Origin: Oscheius onirici
Lineage: Eukaryota > Nematoda > Chromadorea > Rhabditida > Rhabditidae
DNA: 64,000 nucleotides
Direction of reading: 5' to 3'
NCBI GenBank assembly: GCA_932521025.1
Contig: OW051468.1
Location: 2,914,064-2,978,063, forward strand
This document shows, in pieces, positions 22,730 through 33,019 of this stretch. The notes under the pieces were generated by a model. That model had not been told where the DNA came from. It saw only the letters and a list, made by a program, of their open reading frames with translations, and did no database searches. Every line of letters begins with the position of its first letter. Within the stretch, counting starts at the first letter, position 1. A program made the translations under genes and the position numbers.

Positions 22730-23056
22730 CTACTCGGCTTTGAGCGGGAGGATGACTTCGCCGGACTGAGCTCCAGCCTTGAATGGAGCCTGCGGGTCAG
22801 TCTCTTCGGTCGGAACCTCGGCCCACTGGATGACGAGCTTGTCCTCCTTGGGCGGTCCCGCCGAGCGACAGATCTCCAGATTGGTCTCCTGTTTGGCCTC
22901 GACGAAGCCGTAGACTGGACGGACGCGGTAGTTGTCGTTGTTGGACGATTTGACCTTAAAGGCCATGCGGTGGTCGACCTGGGAGACGATCTTGTGGGTG
23001 TCGCTTCCTCCAGAGGCTGCGAAGGTGGCGAGGGCGGGGTCGACGTTGAGAGCCAT
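22730..23056 (-). CDS. MSP-domain sperm-specific protein (SSP-like)
   Basis: Single-exon protein of 108 residues, the usual length for the short nematode MSP-domain family. It starts MALNVDPALATFAASGGSDT. The immunoglobulin-like MSP fold is marked by FKVKSSNNDNYRVRPVYGFV, then ICRSAGPPKEDKLVIQWAEV. It lacks the longer C-terminus of classical MSP, which forms filaments for amoeboid sperm crawling, and is closer to the SSP/MSD class. MSP-domain expansion is diagnostic for nematodes. Expression would be expected in spermatocytes. The gene stands isolated, with about 2 kb of non-coding DNA on its 3' side. Confidence 0.93.
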   Translation of the reverse strand: MALNVDPALATFAASGGSDTHKIVSQVDHRMAFKVKSSNNDNYRVRPVYGFVEAKQETNLEICRSAGPPKEDKLVIQWAEVPTEETDPQAPFKAGAQSGEVILPLKAE

Positions 23057-23204
23057 CTTCTTCTTGGTCCTTCTGGCGACTGCTGACGAATGAGTTTCTT
23101 CTGGTAGCTTGTCCTTATAAAGGGAGTCTTTGGATTAGTTCTGACTAGTTCTGACAGGAAACTGCTAGTCTTCTCAACTTGTTAGAATTCAGGATAGTTC
23201 GAGT

Positions 23205-23368
23205 CCATACATGCGCGCCCGGGCAGGAATATGACCGGTCCGGGAGAAACTTTGGCCGGACCGTGGCCGGGCAAGTGCTATTGACCTGCTCGGGCTGGTA
23301 CTAGGCAGACTGCCTGGACAGGCTATTGCCCGGACAAGGCAGGACGCTGTCCGGGCGCACATGTATGG
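23205..23368. repeat. MITE-like element with GC-rich inverted ends
   Basis: The left end CCATACATGCGCGCCCGGGCA and the right end TGTCCGGGCGCACATGTATGG are inverted repeats of about 20 bp with two or three mismatches. They enclose about 120 bp rich in CCGGGC/GGCCGG words and much more GC-rich than the surroundings. No protein is encoded. Confidence 0.65.
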
Positions 23369-23644
23369 TCAAGTCAAAAACTTTAAAAAAGGGTGAGACT
23401 GTGATTCCGAAGACGACAATCGGATACATCGACCGCTTCTGACCTATTTGCTCTTTATTTGCGGGTGGAGAACCTAACCAAAAACGATTTTGTCGGCTTT
23501 TCAAGGTTTTCGGTCATAACTTTTTTATATTGCAATCTCCGGACTTCTCTACACCTTTCCCACAGAGACTTTTTTATGCTCCGTACTTGACAGCAACAAC
23601 AACTTGTATGGTTTTGTAGTTTAAAAGTTTAGTTTCCCTAAGTT

Positions 23645-23756
23645 GGGCAGAGGGACAGAAGGACAGAGGGACAGAGGAACAAAAGGACGGTGGGACAGAG
23701 AGGGACAGAGAACAGAAGGACAGAGAGACAGGACAAAGGGACAGAGAGACAGAGAT
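23645..23756. repeat. GGGACAGA-type tandem repeat
   Basis: Imperfect tandem array of 7-9 nt units, mostly GGGACAGA and AGGACAGA, about 13 copies over 110 bp. The purine-rich strand is the + strand. It reads open in one frame only because of its periodicity. Confidence 0.85.
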
Positions 23757-24499
23757 CTGTCTGTGTACTTTCAGACCTTGCGGATTGTTATTTTGCTTTG
23801 TGTACAGTATTTAAGCTACTCTTAGGTTATCTGTTTTGAAAAGGACAAAACGAAGTCACTTAGTCCCGGAGAGGCGTAGCACAACTTGTCTATCTTAAAT
23901 TGTTCCCAGGTCTCTGTGTTTTTGTGTTTGTCTGAAGCTCTAATTGAGGATAAAGAGGGGAGCTTTGTGCACAAATTAGTTTTTAACAAGTCGCGACAGG
24001 AAAAGCAAGTGCGCGAAGTATTTTACTCTTTCGCGGAAAAAGTTATTCGACTTTTCATTTTTCGACAAAATGGCGCAGGCTTTTCATTTTTCGACAAAAT
24101 GCCTGTGCGTTAACCACGCTGGAGCGACCAGGGTTCGAGACCGCTGAGAGGAATTTATTTTGTTTTTAACAGTAGCATTTTACTGGGCTAAATATCACCC
24201 CTGTAAATTATCAGCTTGATTGGATCGGTAGTTTTCTCAAAAATGCAGTTTTGATCGCCGAAAATCACTATGTGGGGAGTACATGGGCGAAATTTGGGAC
24301 GCAAAATCGTTCCCTAGTCTTATTTCAAAACATACGGAGCAAAACATACGGAAAAGTTGAAAAATATCGTCTTGACTCTGAAAAATGTGAATACGTAATT
24401 GCGTATTCCTTACGTAAGGTAGGTTCTTATATTAGAGGTAATACGGTATGTTAGTTTATCGTACTCGTTCCAGAGTCTGAACGCACTTTATTTTCTGCG

Positions 24500-25525
24500 A
24501 CTCTCGACTTACCGGAGCCTGTGCCTTTGACCGTCATTTCTCACAAAGATCTGTTGTCAGTTTTCTCAAAGGTTAGTCAGTTTGTTCGGATGAATATAGT
24601 CTATTCCAGATGCATTCTATCAGTTTTGCTCGATCTTTGCGCATATCAAAGACAGTGAACACGTTTGTGACGCAACATTTTAGAAAATTCAGTATTCGGA
24701 TACGAGACTCGACGCTGTTTTATCTCGTAGGTTTGGAGAATATTTAGAAGCAATTAGGGGGTTTTCAGAAACGGGAAGGACTCTGTTGTGCACGTGGTGA
24801 AATATTTATTTCCCCATTCACGCTGTTTAAGTTACCGATCCTTCTACTAGCATTCCTTTTACATTTTCCTTGTGGACTAGATGGTTTGTCGCATCTTCTG
24901 TTGGAGAATTTAGAACCGATTTGTTTGAGCGGATGAGATATCCGTTTCTCAAGGTTGATATTTATAGAAAGTGAAGCCGAAGGTCTGGATGAGAAATGTT
25001 CGCTTGCTCAAGTTCGAAAATGACAGATGGGCCACCGGAGATGAAATCGTCGAAGTTGTAGAAGTATATAGGGTCAGTGATACAGTCAGATAAAATACGT
25101 TTAGATGTGGCGAACAGGTAATTGGCCAATCGGTAAATCTACTAGGATAACTCTGGCATCGCGATTGAACAAGGCACAATTTACTCCTATAAATCGAGGA
25201 TCTATCGGTTACAAATCATTGCGGCACCATCTGATATTTGTGCCTAATCCGTACGACGTGTATCTCCTAATAACTTTTTAACGTGACTACGAACGTCAAA
25301 TTACCAGAGTCTACAGAATATACACAAATATTGGCTCGCTGTCTGACTTAATTGAGAATAATCAAGAGGAGCTAAAGTGTTCTACACCGTTCGATTATTC
25401 CTCTTACGCTGGAGATTCAGACTTAAAGCTCGACCTCTCTCCTTTTTGTGAACTCATGAAAGGATATAAGCAGACAAATGTTTTTGTTGTAAGGAACTGT
25501 AATTCTGCCTCTCTATTAATATAAA
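24500..25525 (+). pseudogene. Decayed F-box-like gene
   Basis: Several protein-like blocks occur in order on the + strand with plausible splice sites. The first is PEPVPLTVISHKDLLSVFSK spliced at a canonical intron to HSISFARSLRISKTVNTF, resembling a degenerate F-box. After a GTAGGT donor comes a hydrophobic stretch with LSHLLLENLEPICLSG ending in TGA. Next is VWMRNVRLLKFENDRWATGD, and then HHLIFVPNPYDVYLLITF followed by TAA (about 25280). Beyond this TAA the same frame continues with RDYERQITRVYRIY and about 70 more coherent residues. The in-frame stops and needed frame changes suggest a pseudogene, or a gene whose splicing I have misread. It may be a relative of the F-box/FTH gene at 28.1-29.6 kb. 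Confidence 0.35.
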
Positions 25526-26291
25526 TTTTGATCTGTTACTTATTTTTTGATAAAATATCTTCGCGAGCAATTTACACAGATCTCTTCATCAGCTGCCTCC
25601 GCGTTTTGGTAGCAGACTATAAGTGAGCTATCTTGGAAATGAGCATTCCCTTCGATGCTGTCGTCAGAATATGTTTGGGTAGAAAACCTGTTTCAGTTTT
25701 GTTTGGATGCTCTTTCTATTAGTGAGCCTCTTTTGGTTGTTCTACGTCTCCCGACAGCTTTGTGTACCTTCTAACTAAACCAGCCTGGCTCAGAAGTACG
25801 ATATACATTCTGTCCAAGTTCTAGATTCCCATCCAAATCGACTAATCCTTTGACAAAATCTAAGTTCTCATGACTACCTCGTAACTTTTCATGGCTAGTT
25901 CAAAACTCTGACAATTTCTGACTTGTTGCGACCATTTGACGTCCCGGGCAAACAAACACATGCACACAGTCCACCACAGACACCATTGCACTTTAGTAGT
26001 AGAGCAATTCACATAGATGCGATCCTCTCAATAGTAGCTCGTTCGATAAAAGATTAACATGACAAAACATTACATGTTACGCTAGTCTCGTCAACGGGAC
26101 AGAGTCCCACGACAAAACAATTTAGCAGTAGAGAGATGTTTGCTTCAGTTGATGATAATGACGGCCTGATAAAAAGATTTTCCTACATACGCTCTTGTTG
26201 TTCACAAATTACTTGTAGAAACCTCTCCCCCTTCTTTTTTCAATTCCCCTGATTTGTGGCTGCAGTAAGCACCAGACGAATAGACTGTTTA
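25526..26291. other. Non-coding interval downstream of the PAN-domain gene
   Basis: No coding content recognised. A block at about 25915-26000 (ACAGTCCACCACAGACACCA) is also found at about 57640-57720, so it belongs to a dispersed repeat. Confidence 0.4.
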
Positions 26292-27861
26292 TTAGACCTG
26301 TACTTTCAATTGAGAGAGATAGCGACTTTCTTGACAATCATGAGCGAAGGAAGGTGTCCAGTCTCGACCTGATAAAACTCTGAATACTAAACATCGTGTT
26401 CCTCACCCTGATGTAACCTGTCCCGGCCTGATGTCGTCCTCGACTATGTAGTTTGTCTGAACTTTTTCCATTTACCTGATCAAACTCAATTCAAACCCGA
26501 TGAGTCACATCCTGTATCCCATAGCATTCGTCGACTCCAAAATATTCCACGTCTCGATTGAGTTCTTCCACAAAGCTGTCGGGAGACGTGGACAGAGATC
26601 CGTCGTTCAGAATACAGTTTGTCTTCTCCTTTGGGTAGAACATGACACTCATACAAGTGTAGTCTTTCGTATTGAGACATTCTCTTAAGCAGGCTGCCTT
26701 GTCCACTACCTTTCTGGCTTCTCGCATTGAGCTCAAGAGGACAGCCTGCTGAACGTGTTCTATCGTCGCTCCAGAACATTTCGTCGCGGTACTCTCTGAA
26801 TTTTCTCTGGATCAAAGTGGAAAGGGAAACTACCTGGAACACACATCTTAGAGTACAGGGTAGTTGGCTCGTGTACTTCTATGCTGGTGGTAATGGAAGA
26901 GTAGATGACACATTCTTGTGTTTCATGGGAGTAACCGGCAGCCAAACATATCCGGGGGCCCTGGAACTGTTTGGTTTCCAATTTGTCAGTCTGTCAGTCC
27001 CCTTACATTCAAACAAGCCGAGACACAGTCATCCTCATTGGTGACAAGCTTCTCCTTCCACTCCGTATCCACTGCCCTAATTCCTTCCTGTCTAGTCAGC
27101 ACGTGGTCTTCTCCATCTGGACAGTTGTCTGAACCATTCCCATATCAGATGTCTCAAAAAAAACTCACAAGAAACCTCTTCCTGCTTCTTCTTTTTCTTC
27201 TTCTGGACAGTGGGAGCAGCATGTACTTTTGCTCTTGTCGTAGTGGCAAGACATTTCTCGGAATCCTCTACGATTGGCTGGAAGAGAGTCGAAGATGTCG
27301 ACTCTTGGAACGAGGCCTCTCCAGCTCGTTCTGAGAAGATCTCACACATTGAGAGAGACTCCTCAAAGACTACCAATCGGCACTTGTGGGATCTAGAAAT
27401 TTCTTTCTTAGCCTGTCTCTCTGTCCCCTTACTTTGTGCACATCTTGAGGCAATCCTTCGTCGAACGACTGATCCTCCTGTCAATTGGAACAGCTCCAGT
27501 CAATCTTGTGTTCTCAATTGCCTCGAAACATCTGGACACATTGGTCAGCTTGAACCTCTTCTGGACATTCTTCAACGGACCGTGGATAATGGCACCTGGA
27601 GCTGAGATGTAGTCATGATGCCAGAGGAGCGGATTCGACAGTTCTACTTCAACCTAAGAGTACTGTAATTCTTTTCAAAATACCGACTGTTACCGCCTTT
27701 CCCTGTCGATCTATCGTCCTCAGTTCTATTTTTCTTCCATTTCTTTCGATGATTTGCGTCTTGGAGCGGTAGGACTTCTCGGGAAAACGCTCAATGTGGT
27801 CAGAGGTCAGAAGGCTGTTCAGGGAAACTGTCTGAAACTTCTTGTTGTCAATCGTCTTCAA
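26292..27861 (-). CDS. PAN/Apple-domain secreted or surface protein
   Basis: Multi-exon minus strand gene. From the 5' side: a block with KKFQTVSLNSLLTSDHIERF and RKIELRTIDRQGKA; then LSNPLLWHHDYISAPGAIIH. A first PAN/Apple-like module follows (CFEAIENTRLTG, then STKDCLKMC, CRLVVFEESLSMCEIF). Next come a Lys-rich linker (VQKKKKKKQEE) and two further cysteine modules (DDCVSACLN, ICLAAGYSHETQECVIY). The last clear module has KAACLRECLNTKDYTCMSVM and CILNDGSLSTSPDS. The six-cysteine C-x3-C spacing is typical of nematode PAN proteins, which bind proteins or carbohydrates outside the cell. The first exon and signal peptide were not found, so 27861 is only the first in-frame ATG. The stop at 26294-26292 requires two more introns after HRV. 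Confidence 0.65.
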
Positions 27862-28140
27862 GTCTATTTTTCAACAGAACCCCTGTTTGAGTTCAACTTT
27901 GTAACATTGGAAAGTGCTATCGATTTCGCAATTTCATTCACCTGTGATTTAATCGCTTTTTAGAATTTGCTTCCCTTCACATTTGAAACCATACCTCTTC
28001 GTCAATTCATGACCTATGTTTGACCGTTTATCTCTGCTTCCCGTCCAGATACTGTACTCAGTACTTACAAAGGTAAGTAGTACTTTCCATTGGATAGCCT
28101 GCACAAACTGAATCCGCAACCCGGGACCCTATTTTTTTCC
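27862..28140. other. Region between divergent PAN-domain and F-box genes
   Basis: This should contain the missing first exons of both flanking genes. A possible minus strand exon around 27975-27890 reads NEIAKSIALSNVTKLNSN, but I could not join it in phase to the PAN gene. Confidence 0.3.
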
Positions 28141-29568
28141 CCATCAAAACAGGCTTTCAATCTCTCTAACCCCCTCTTTCAGTTACCCTATTCAGCATTC
28201 TTTCGCCTGAGACGAACATGCAAACGTCTGGACAGCTTTGCTGAAAAGCACAAGTACCAGATTGGTGTTCAATGCCCGCACACATTGTCCATCTCGATGG
28301 AAAGCCAGGCTCCCAACCGAATCTTGGCAAGTTTTTTTTATTAAATCACGTAATAATCTTTTTACAGGTTTATAGGGAAGGTGGGGGAAGATTCGAAATG
28401 TCCATTCCACACAGGAACATTCAGTGTGTCTCTTTCAAAACTATCCTCCTCGTAAGTTTCCATAGCTGGCCGTCAATCTCGAAACTTTCAGAATGTTTGC
28501 AAAGAAAAGGCAAATGAGGCGCGGGAACTACTTCCAGCTAAGCTCAAATGTCGGACACTCTTACTGCACAACGATTGCTTCGATACCGCCGTCAGTCTCA
28601 GTTTATCCATCCGTTTTCAAAAGCTAAAAGTCGATGAATGTGACCCTGGATACCTTCGCGACATTTCTTCTTTCTGTCGTCATGTTCACGCAAGAACTTG
28701 TGTACTTTCATGGGCCGACTACGAGACTATTACGAAGTTTGAAACCTACGAGACAAGGACTCCATTCGATGATTTGAAGGGAATTCTGGAGGTTTGTTGT
28801 AGCTTCGGCTCGGAAGGTTCTCATTCCTTTAAAGCTATTTGTTGCGTGACGCAGAGACACTGCTCCGCCCGGTGCAAGGGACAAGTGTCCTATTTCAAAC
28901 TAAAAAACTCACAAAAAGTCCGTTAGAAACAATGCTGCAGTAACCTAAAGTTCTGTTCCCTTATGCCGCCCAGCAGCGAATAATTCAAATTTTTCCAGTG
29001 GCTGTTAGGTGACCCAAATTCGTATTGGGTCCACAGAAAGATAATTTTGGGTTACGGTAGAATTATTTTTTGAACGCACTTTATCCCAAAATTGACCCAT
29101 ACCTCCTCGTGTCTGGACAACGAGCAGAAATTAAAGGACTTTGAGCTCTTGAACTATGCGAGACAATGGTTCTTTCAGTATTTCACCAAACATGGAACTG
29201 GAAGTCTTAGGAATCTCTACATGTCCCGAGACCGTTCTTCAGTATTCAACAACGTTAAACTAGGAATTCACAAGCTGTACAGTTACACGGAGCTTGGTTA
29301 CACTCAAACGCACTACGATCTTTACTGCCTAAAAGTCCAGAACTATGTTCTTCTTTTAAAGGTCTCACTTTACGGATACAGATTTGAGGTTCTTCCGGAA
29401 GACTGTTTCCTCACTACATTATCCGAAAACATTCACGAGCATCTGGGAAAGAAGAAGACTCCTTTCAACTGTTCTGTGATCTACGAACGATTGACTGATT
29501 CTACTCCAGAAGAGTACTCTTCAGTTCTCAAAGAGTATATTGACCAGATTAACCGCCATTGGAATTAA
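28141..29568 (+). CDS. F-box/FTH(DUF38)-like protein
   Basis: Likely substrate-recognition subunit of an SCF ubiquitin ligase, from a family hugely expanded in nematodes. Exons: about 28162-28326, 28368-28451, 28492-28792 and 29128-29568. The N-terminus resembles an F-box (LPYSAFFRLRRTCKRLDSFA). The middle has the FTH/DUF38-like pattern LKCRTLLLHNDCFDTAV followed by FQKLKVDECDPGYLRDISSF. The C-terminus (NYARQWFFQYFTKHGTGSLR) is less recognisable. The first exon and start codon are not resolved. The intron after residue ILE (28793-29127) contains repeat DNA. The 28327-28367 intron requires a GC donor (GCAAGT), since the nearby GT donor would bring in an immediate stop. Frame is otherwise intact. 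Confidence 0.55.
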
Positions 29569-30370
29569 TAAATCTGTCTCTTTCATAGAGTTTTTTTCGA
29601 GAGAGAAAAACTACAAGTCTTTTTCTAACCTGTCAGAACTTGTCAACTCTAATCCTCCCTCTGTGTTCAGAGTTTCGCTTTGTCAGTCGCCAGCTGTCTA
29701 CCACGAAGGAACGTCGCCTGCTCAAAAAAGGTCAGGTGTTTCTACTTTTGTTCTCTTTCGCTCTAACTCTCGTTAACCTCTTCCAATCACACCTTGACTA
29801 GGATCTGGACTAGTCATGAGCAATCCAGATCAGAAAACTCAGTCTTCAGCCCGAGGGCCGATTCGGGTTTCGGTAGATCTACCTCTTTGGAAGAAATCAG
29901 CAAATCGGGTATTGGAGGCTGGAGCAGTGTCAAGGTGTGATTGGAAACGGTAGTAAATAAATCTATACAAAAGTTATTTCAATGTTTTCTCGTTTAGGCA
30001 TCGGCAGCTATAAGAAGAAGAGGCGACAGAGACCATGGACTGAGGGTGAGGAAACATGACCTGGATACCTTCGCGAATTCCTATAAGACCGTTGGACTAC
30101 TTGAACGTTGAACGTTATGTGGCTATTTGAACGATACGGGCTCTTTAGCATTTACTGGAAAGAATGAGGCGGACATTTGCCTACCGAAAAATGACGCGAA
30201 TCAGATGCTTGTGAGGAACTGATACTGTGAGATCTCGGGCTATTGTGAAAGCCAATCAGTGATTTGGAGGACGGATCATGCCAATTTTGTCGGAGATCCA
30301 AGAGTATAGCCCAGCGAGGAAAACAAAGGATCAGTCAATGGAAAGGACCCAACGAGTCAATTTACGACCT
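29569..30370. other. Non-coding stretch with repeat copy and gene fragment
   Basis: It holds copy B of a dispersed repeat (29676-29945). A short string at about 30052-30070 (GACCTGGATACCTTCGCGA) almost matches exon 3 of the F-box/FTH gene at 28648, so it is probably a duplicated fragment. No intact gene seen. Confidence 0.45.
29676..29945. repeat. Dispersed repeat, copy B
   Basis: Same element as 5275-5550, in the same orientation, with shared GTCAGTCGCCAG, CCAATCACACCTTGACTAGG and CAAATCGGGTATTGGAG blocks. The two copies differ by small indels and substitutions. A fragment related to its AGGTGTTTCTACTTTT part also appears near 54557. Confidence 0.7.
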
Positions 30371-32163
30371 TCAAGACGGGTCAGGCTCAATTTTTCTTCG
30401 AATTATTTTTTGCCTGTCCCTATTCAAACCAACCTTGGCTGCTCTAGCAATCGGCCGCTCAACTTGCTTCAATTTAGCAGCATGAGCTCTCATTCTTGTC
30501 AGCTCTGCCTCAACAGCGAATCTCGGATCCTGAACATTTCTTTTTTACAGCTCTTTTACCCCTCCATACCTTTCTCATACGCTCCACTTCCATCTGATTG
30601 CTCGGCGCTCTGTGCTGTTCCAGCATGACACCGCCATTTATCCTATTATCTTCGTAGAACTGTGTTCCAGAGACGAGAAATCTGCCCTGTCCAGACTGTT
30701 GAACTTGCCATTCTGAGGCTCTAAGAAGTGGGACCAGTGACTCTTTGATGCTCGGTCTGGAACTTTTTCTGAAAGTTCTAGAACTCAACTTACGCTTTAA
30801 AAACCTGTTCCTGAGAGTCGCTCTCGATGTTCCGATGGACTTCCCGAACCTCGTCTTCGACAACTGGTTCAGTTATTACAAGTAAGGAAGCGAAAGTCCG
30901 ACTAGCCGGCGGTCTACTGGTCCAAGGACTCGCTTCCCAATTCGGGGGAGGGGTTGGAGGTATAACGGTAGTTGTTGCGGGAATTGGGGTAGTTTCTTGG
31001 GGTTGAAGAGAAGTGAGCAGGGATTCTGTCACAGCAAATGGCTCTTCCTCGATCGACTCTTTTAGTTTAGAGCCTCTTTCTTCAATCTCATTCTCTTCGA
31101 CCCATTCTTCCGAGTCATCAGAGGGAAGCGCGTCTTCAGCCGCGTCTATCTGGAATGACTTGTTTAGAGTCGAATCTTGAGCAGAAATGATCGTGATTAC
31201 GACAAACTGCGCACCAACTCTTGTAGCGTTTCAGTTCAGGGAACTATAGTAACTCGGTACTAGCTTCCAAATATGGACCAACTGGATCTAAAAAGAGTTT
31301 TGACCTGACAACAAGTCAAGCCAGAACTCTTTGCCAAAAACAGTATATTTGTCATGACGTCATGATAGCGATGAGAAGCCCACGCCTTTAGTCAGTTCGA
31401 TCCGAGAGAGACCTGAGGAAGGTCCTCTACGCCCATGCTCTGCATTACGCTCTCAACGCCTAGGTCATATCATATATATTATTACAATGCTGAGAATAAA
31501 GATACGTATAGAACCACCTAGTTGTTAGACAGTAAAGGGGAAAAACGTATTCGGATGGGACCACCGACCGTCCGAACAATATTTCCCTACTCCTGTTTTC
31601 TGAGCCAGATGAAAAGGAAAACTTCTAGGACGATACATTGCATATACATAGTTTGACAGTCCTCTGAAGGAGAACATACACTGTACAATAACTATTTTCA
31701 CAGTCCCCGGAAGCTCAAACGAACGTCAGTCTCAAGTTCAGAACTGAAATGAACAAACCTTATTGTTCTTCTCCTCCGGCTCGGCCATTTCAAACAGACT
31801 CTCATTTAGACGTTTGTACAAGGCATGAAAATTGTCTCCAGGAGATCGAGAGAATACTTTCTTGTCGACAGGAAACGGTGTCGTTGTGGGCAGAGCCACT
31901 GATCGCGGTTTGACAGGGCTTAAACCGTTTCTTTTAAACAAAATATGAGATCTTACCTCTCCGAAAACATTGACAGTTTCTTCAGAAGTGGATTGGCTGT
32001 TATCAGAGTCTGGACGTTGACTATTGGAGAGACTGTGAGAGTCGGGGGTTTGCCTTCTCCTTCTGAAGCAGATTTCAAAAGAAACAAGGGAATCCAAACC
32101 TAGTCGAGGTAAAGCTGCCAAAACGGTTCCCATGAAGAGTAAAAGGAGTAGTCGAGGAGACAT
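30371..32163 (-). CDS. Secreted acidic Pro/Thr-rich protein, unknown function
   Basis: It starts at the second in-frame Met (32163), because MSPRLLLLLFMGTVLAALP is a good signal peptide and the upstream 13 residues are not. A 36 nt intron follows within the first exon. The chain continues with SVALPTTTPFPVDKKVFSRS and DNFHALYKRLNESLFEMAEP. After a roughly 590 bp intron (31735-31152) comes a very acidic exon (DALPSDDSEEWVEENEIEER), then Thr/Pro-rich (TTVIPPTPPPNWEASPW). Later exons encode LVPLLRASEWQVQQSGQGRF and a charged helix AVEAELTRMRAHAAKLKQVE, ending at TGA 30373-30371. It is probably extracellular, with a mucin-like middle. I do not recognise the family. Confidence 0.6.
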
Positions 32164-33019
32164 TCTCTTGGTCGGTCTAATTGTAAGATCGGTTTTGGCC
32201 AATTATTGAGAGGAGAGAGGAGGGAAATGGGACGACTAGCGGAGAGGGGATGACCGGAGTGACAAACTGTTGAAAAGCTAGGAGACAGGAAGAGAGACTG
32301 AGAGTCTAAGGGATGGTCAAGCTATAAACTGAAGAGAAAGTGAGGAAGAGTCTAGTGACCTCAATGAGTTTTACGATGAGGTAATTGAGGGAAGGGAAAA
32401 GAGAGAATTCCCTCCCACCCGCAGGCTGTATTTGCATCTTATCGTCTCTGTCAGATCTCGAGAAGGGAGCGGAACAAGAGAAAATGGTGGTCACGGCCAA
32501 GATTATACTGGCAGGGTGAAAGTTGAGGAGGGAAAGTGGAGGGCGCGGTTCTCACTCAGCCGGCATTAACCCAGATGAGAGGACCAAGACGAAAAGAGAG
32601 GAAGAGCACAGGGGGCCGGAAGGACAGGGATCAGGCTGGAAACTGGATAGATTTGGTCAAAGGAGAGGGACACCTGAGATTCTTCACTAGAGAATGCAAT
32701 AGTCTGATCAAAAATAACACTACAGTAACCAAAAAAAAATTCTTGTGTACGTGCATGGGCCGCCGAACAGCGAAAGTTTCGAGGTAAAATTTTCCTGGAA
32801 AAATGGCTGTTAGATAGAACAATGACGTGAGGAAATTTTGTCTTATTCTTTTTTTTTACCAGTCTTTATCTTCGAAATATCCCTGTTTGATGAGTTGCTG
32901 GTTTTCAATCACCAGTAGATTGTTGTTGGCAGAAAAAATCGAGCTGTTCCAGTTCCTCATTGGCTCTTAATGGATTGTTTTTGCTTTGGATGTAGTAACC
33001 AATAAGCGGGATAAAAATA
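32164..33019. other. Divergent promoter region
   Basis: Lies between the starts of the minus strand secreted gene and the + strand chemoreceptor gene. It is A/G-rich on the + strand up to about 32690. I see no exon. Confidence 0.4.

Larger units (their letters stand above)
23057..24470. other. 5' flank of the MSP-domain gene with several repeats
   Basis: No gene is supported. It contains an inverted-repeat element at 23205-23368 and a GGGACAGA-type tandem array at 23645-23756. A TTTTCATTTTTCGACAAAATG string is repeated twice near 24052-24100. A tRNA-like scrap (GGTTCGAGACC) near 24130 does not fold into a full tRNA. Confidence 0.4.

Noticed and set aside
23641-23825. 60-codon frame over the GGGACAGA array
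   Set aside because: It is open only because the tandem repeat unit has no stop in this frame. Composition is purely repetitive.
24100-24160. Possible tRNA gene (GGTTCGAGACC)
   Set aside because: Acceptor and T stems do not pair, and the anticodon arm cannot be built.
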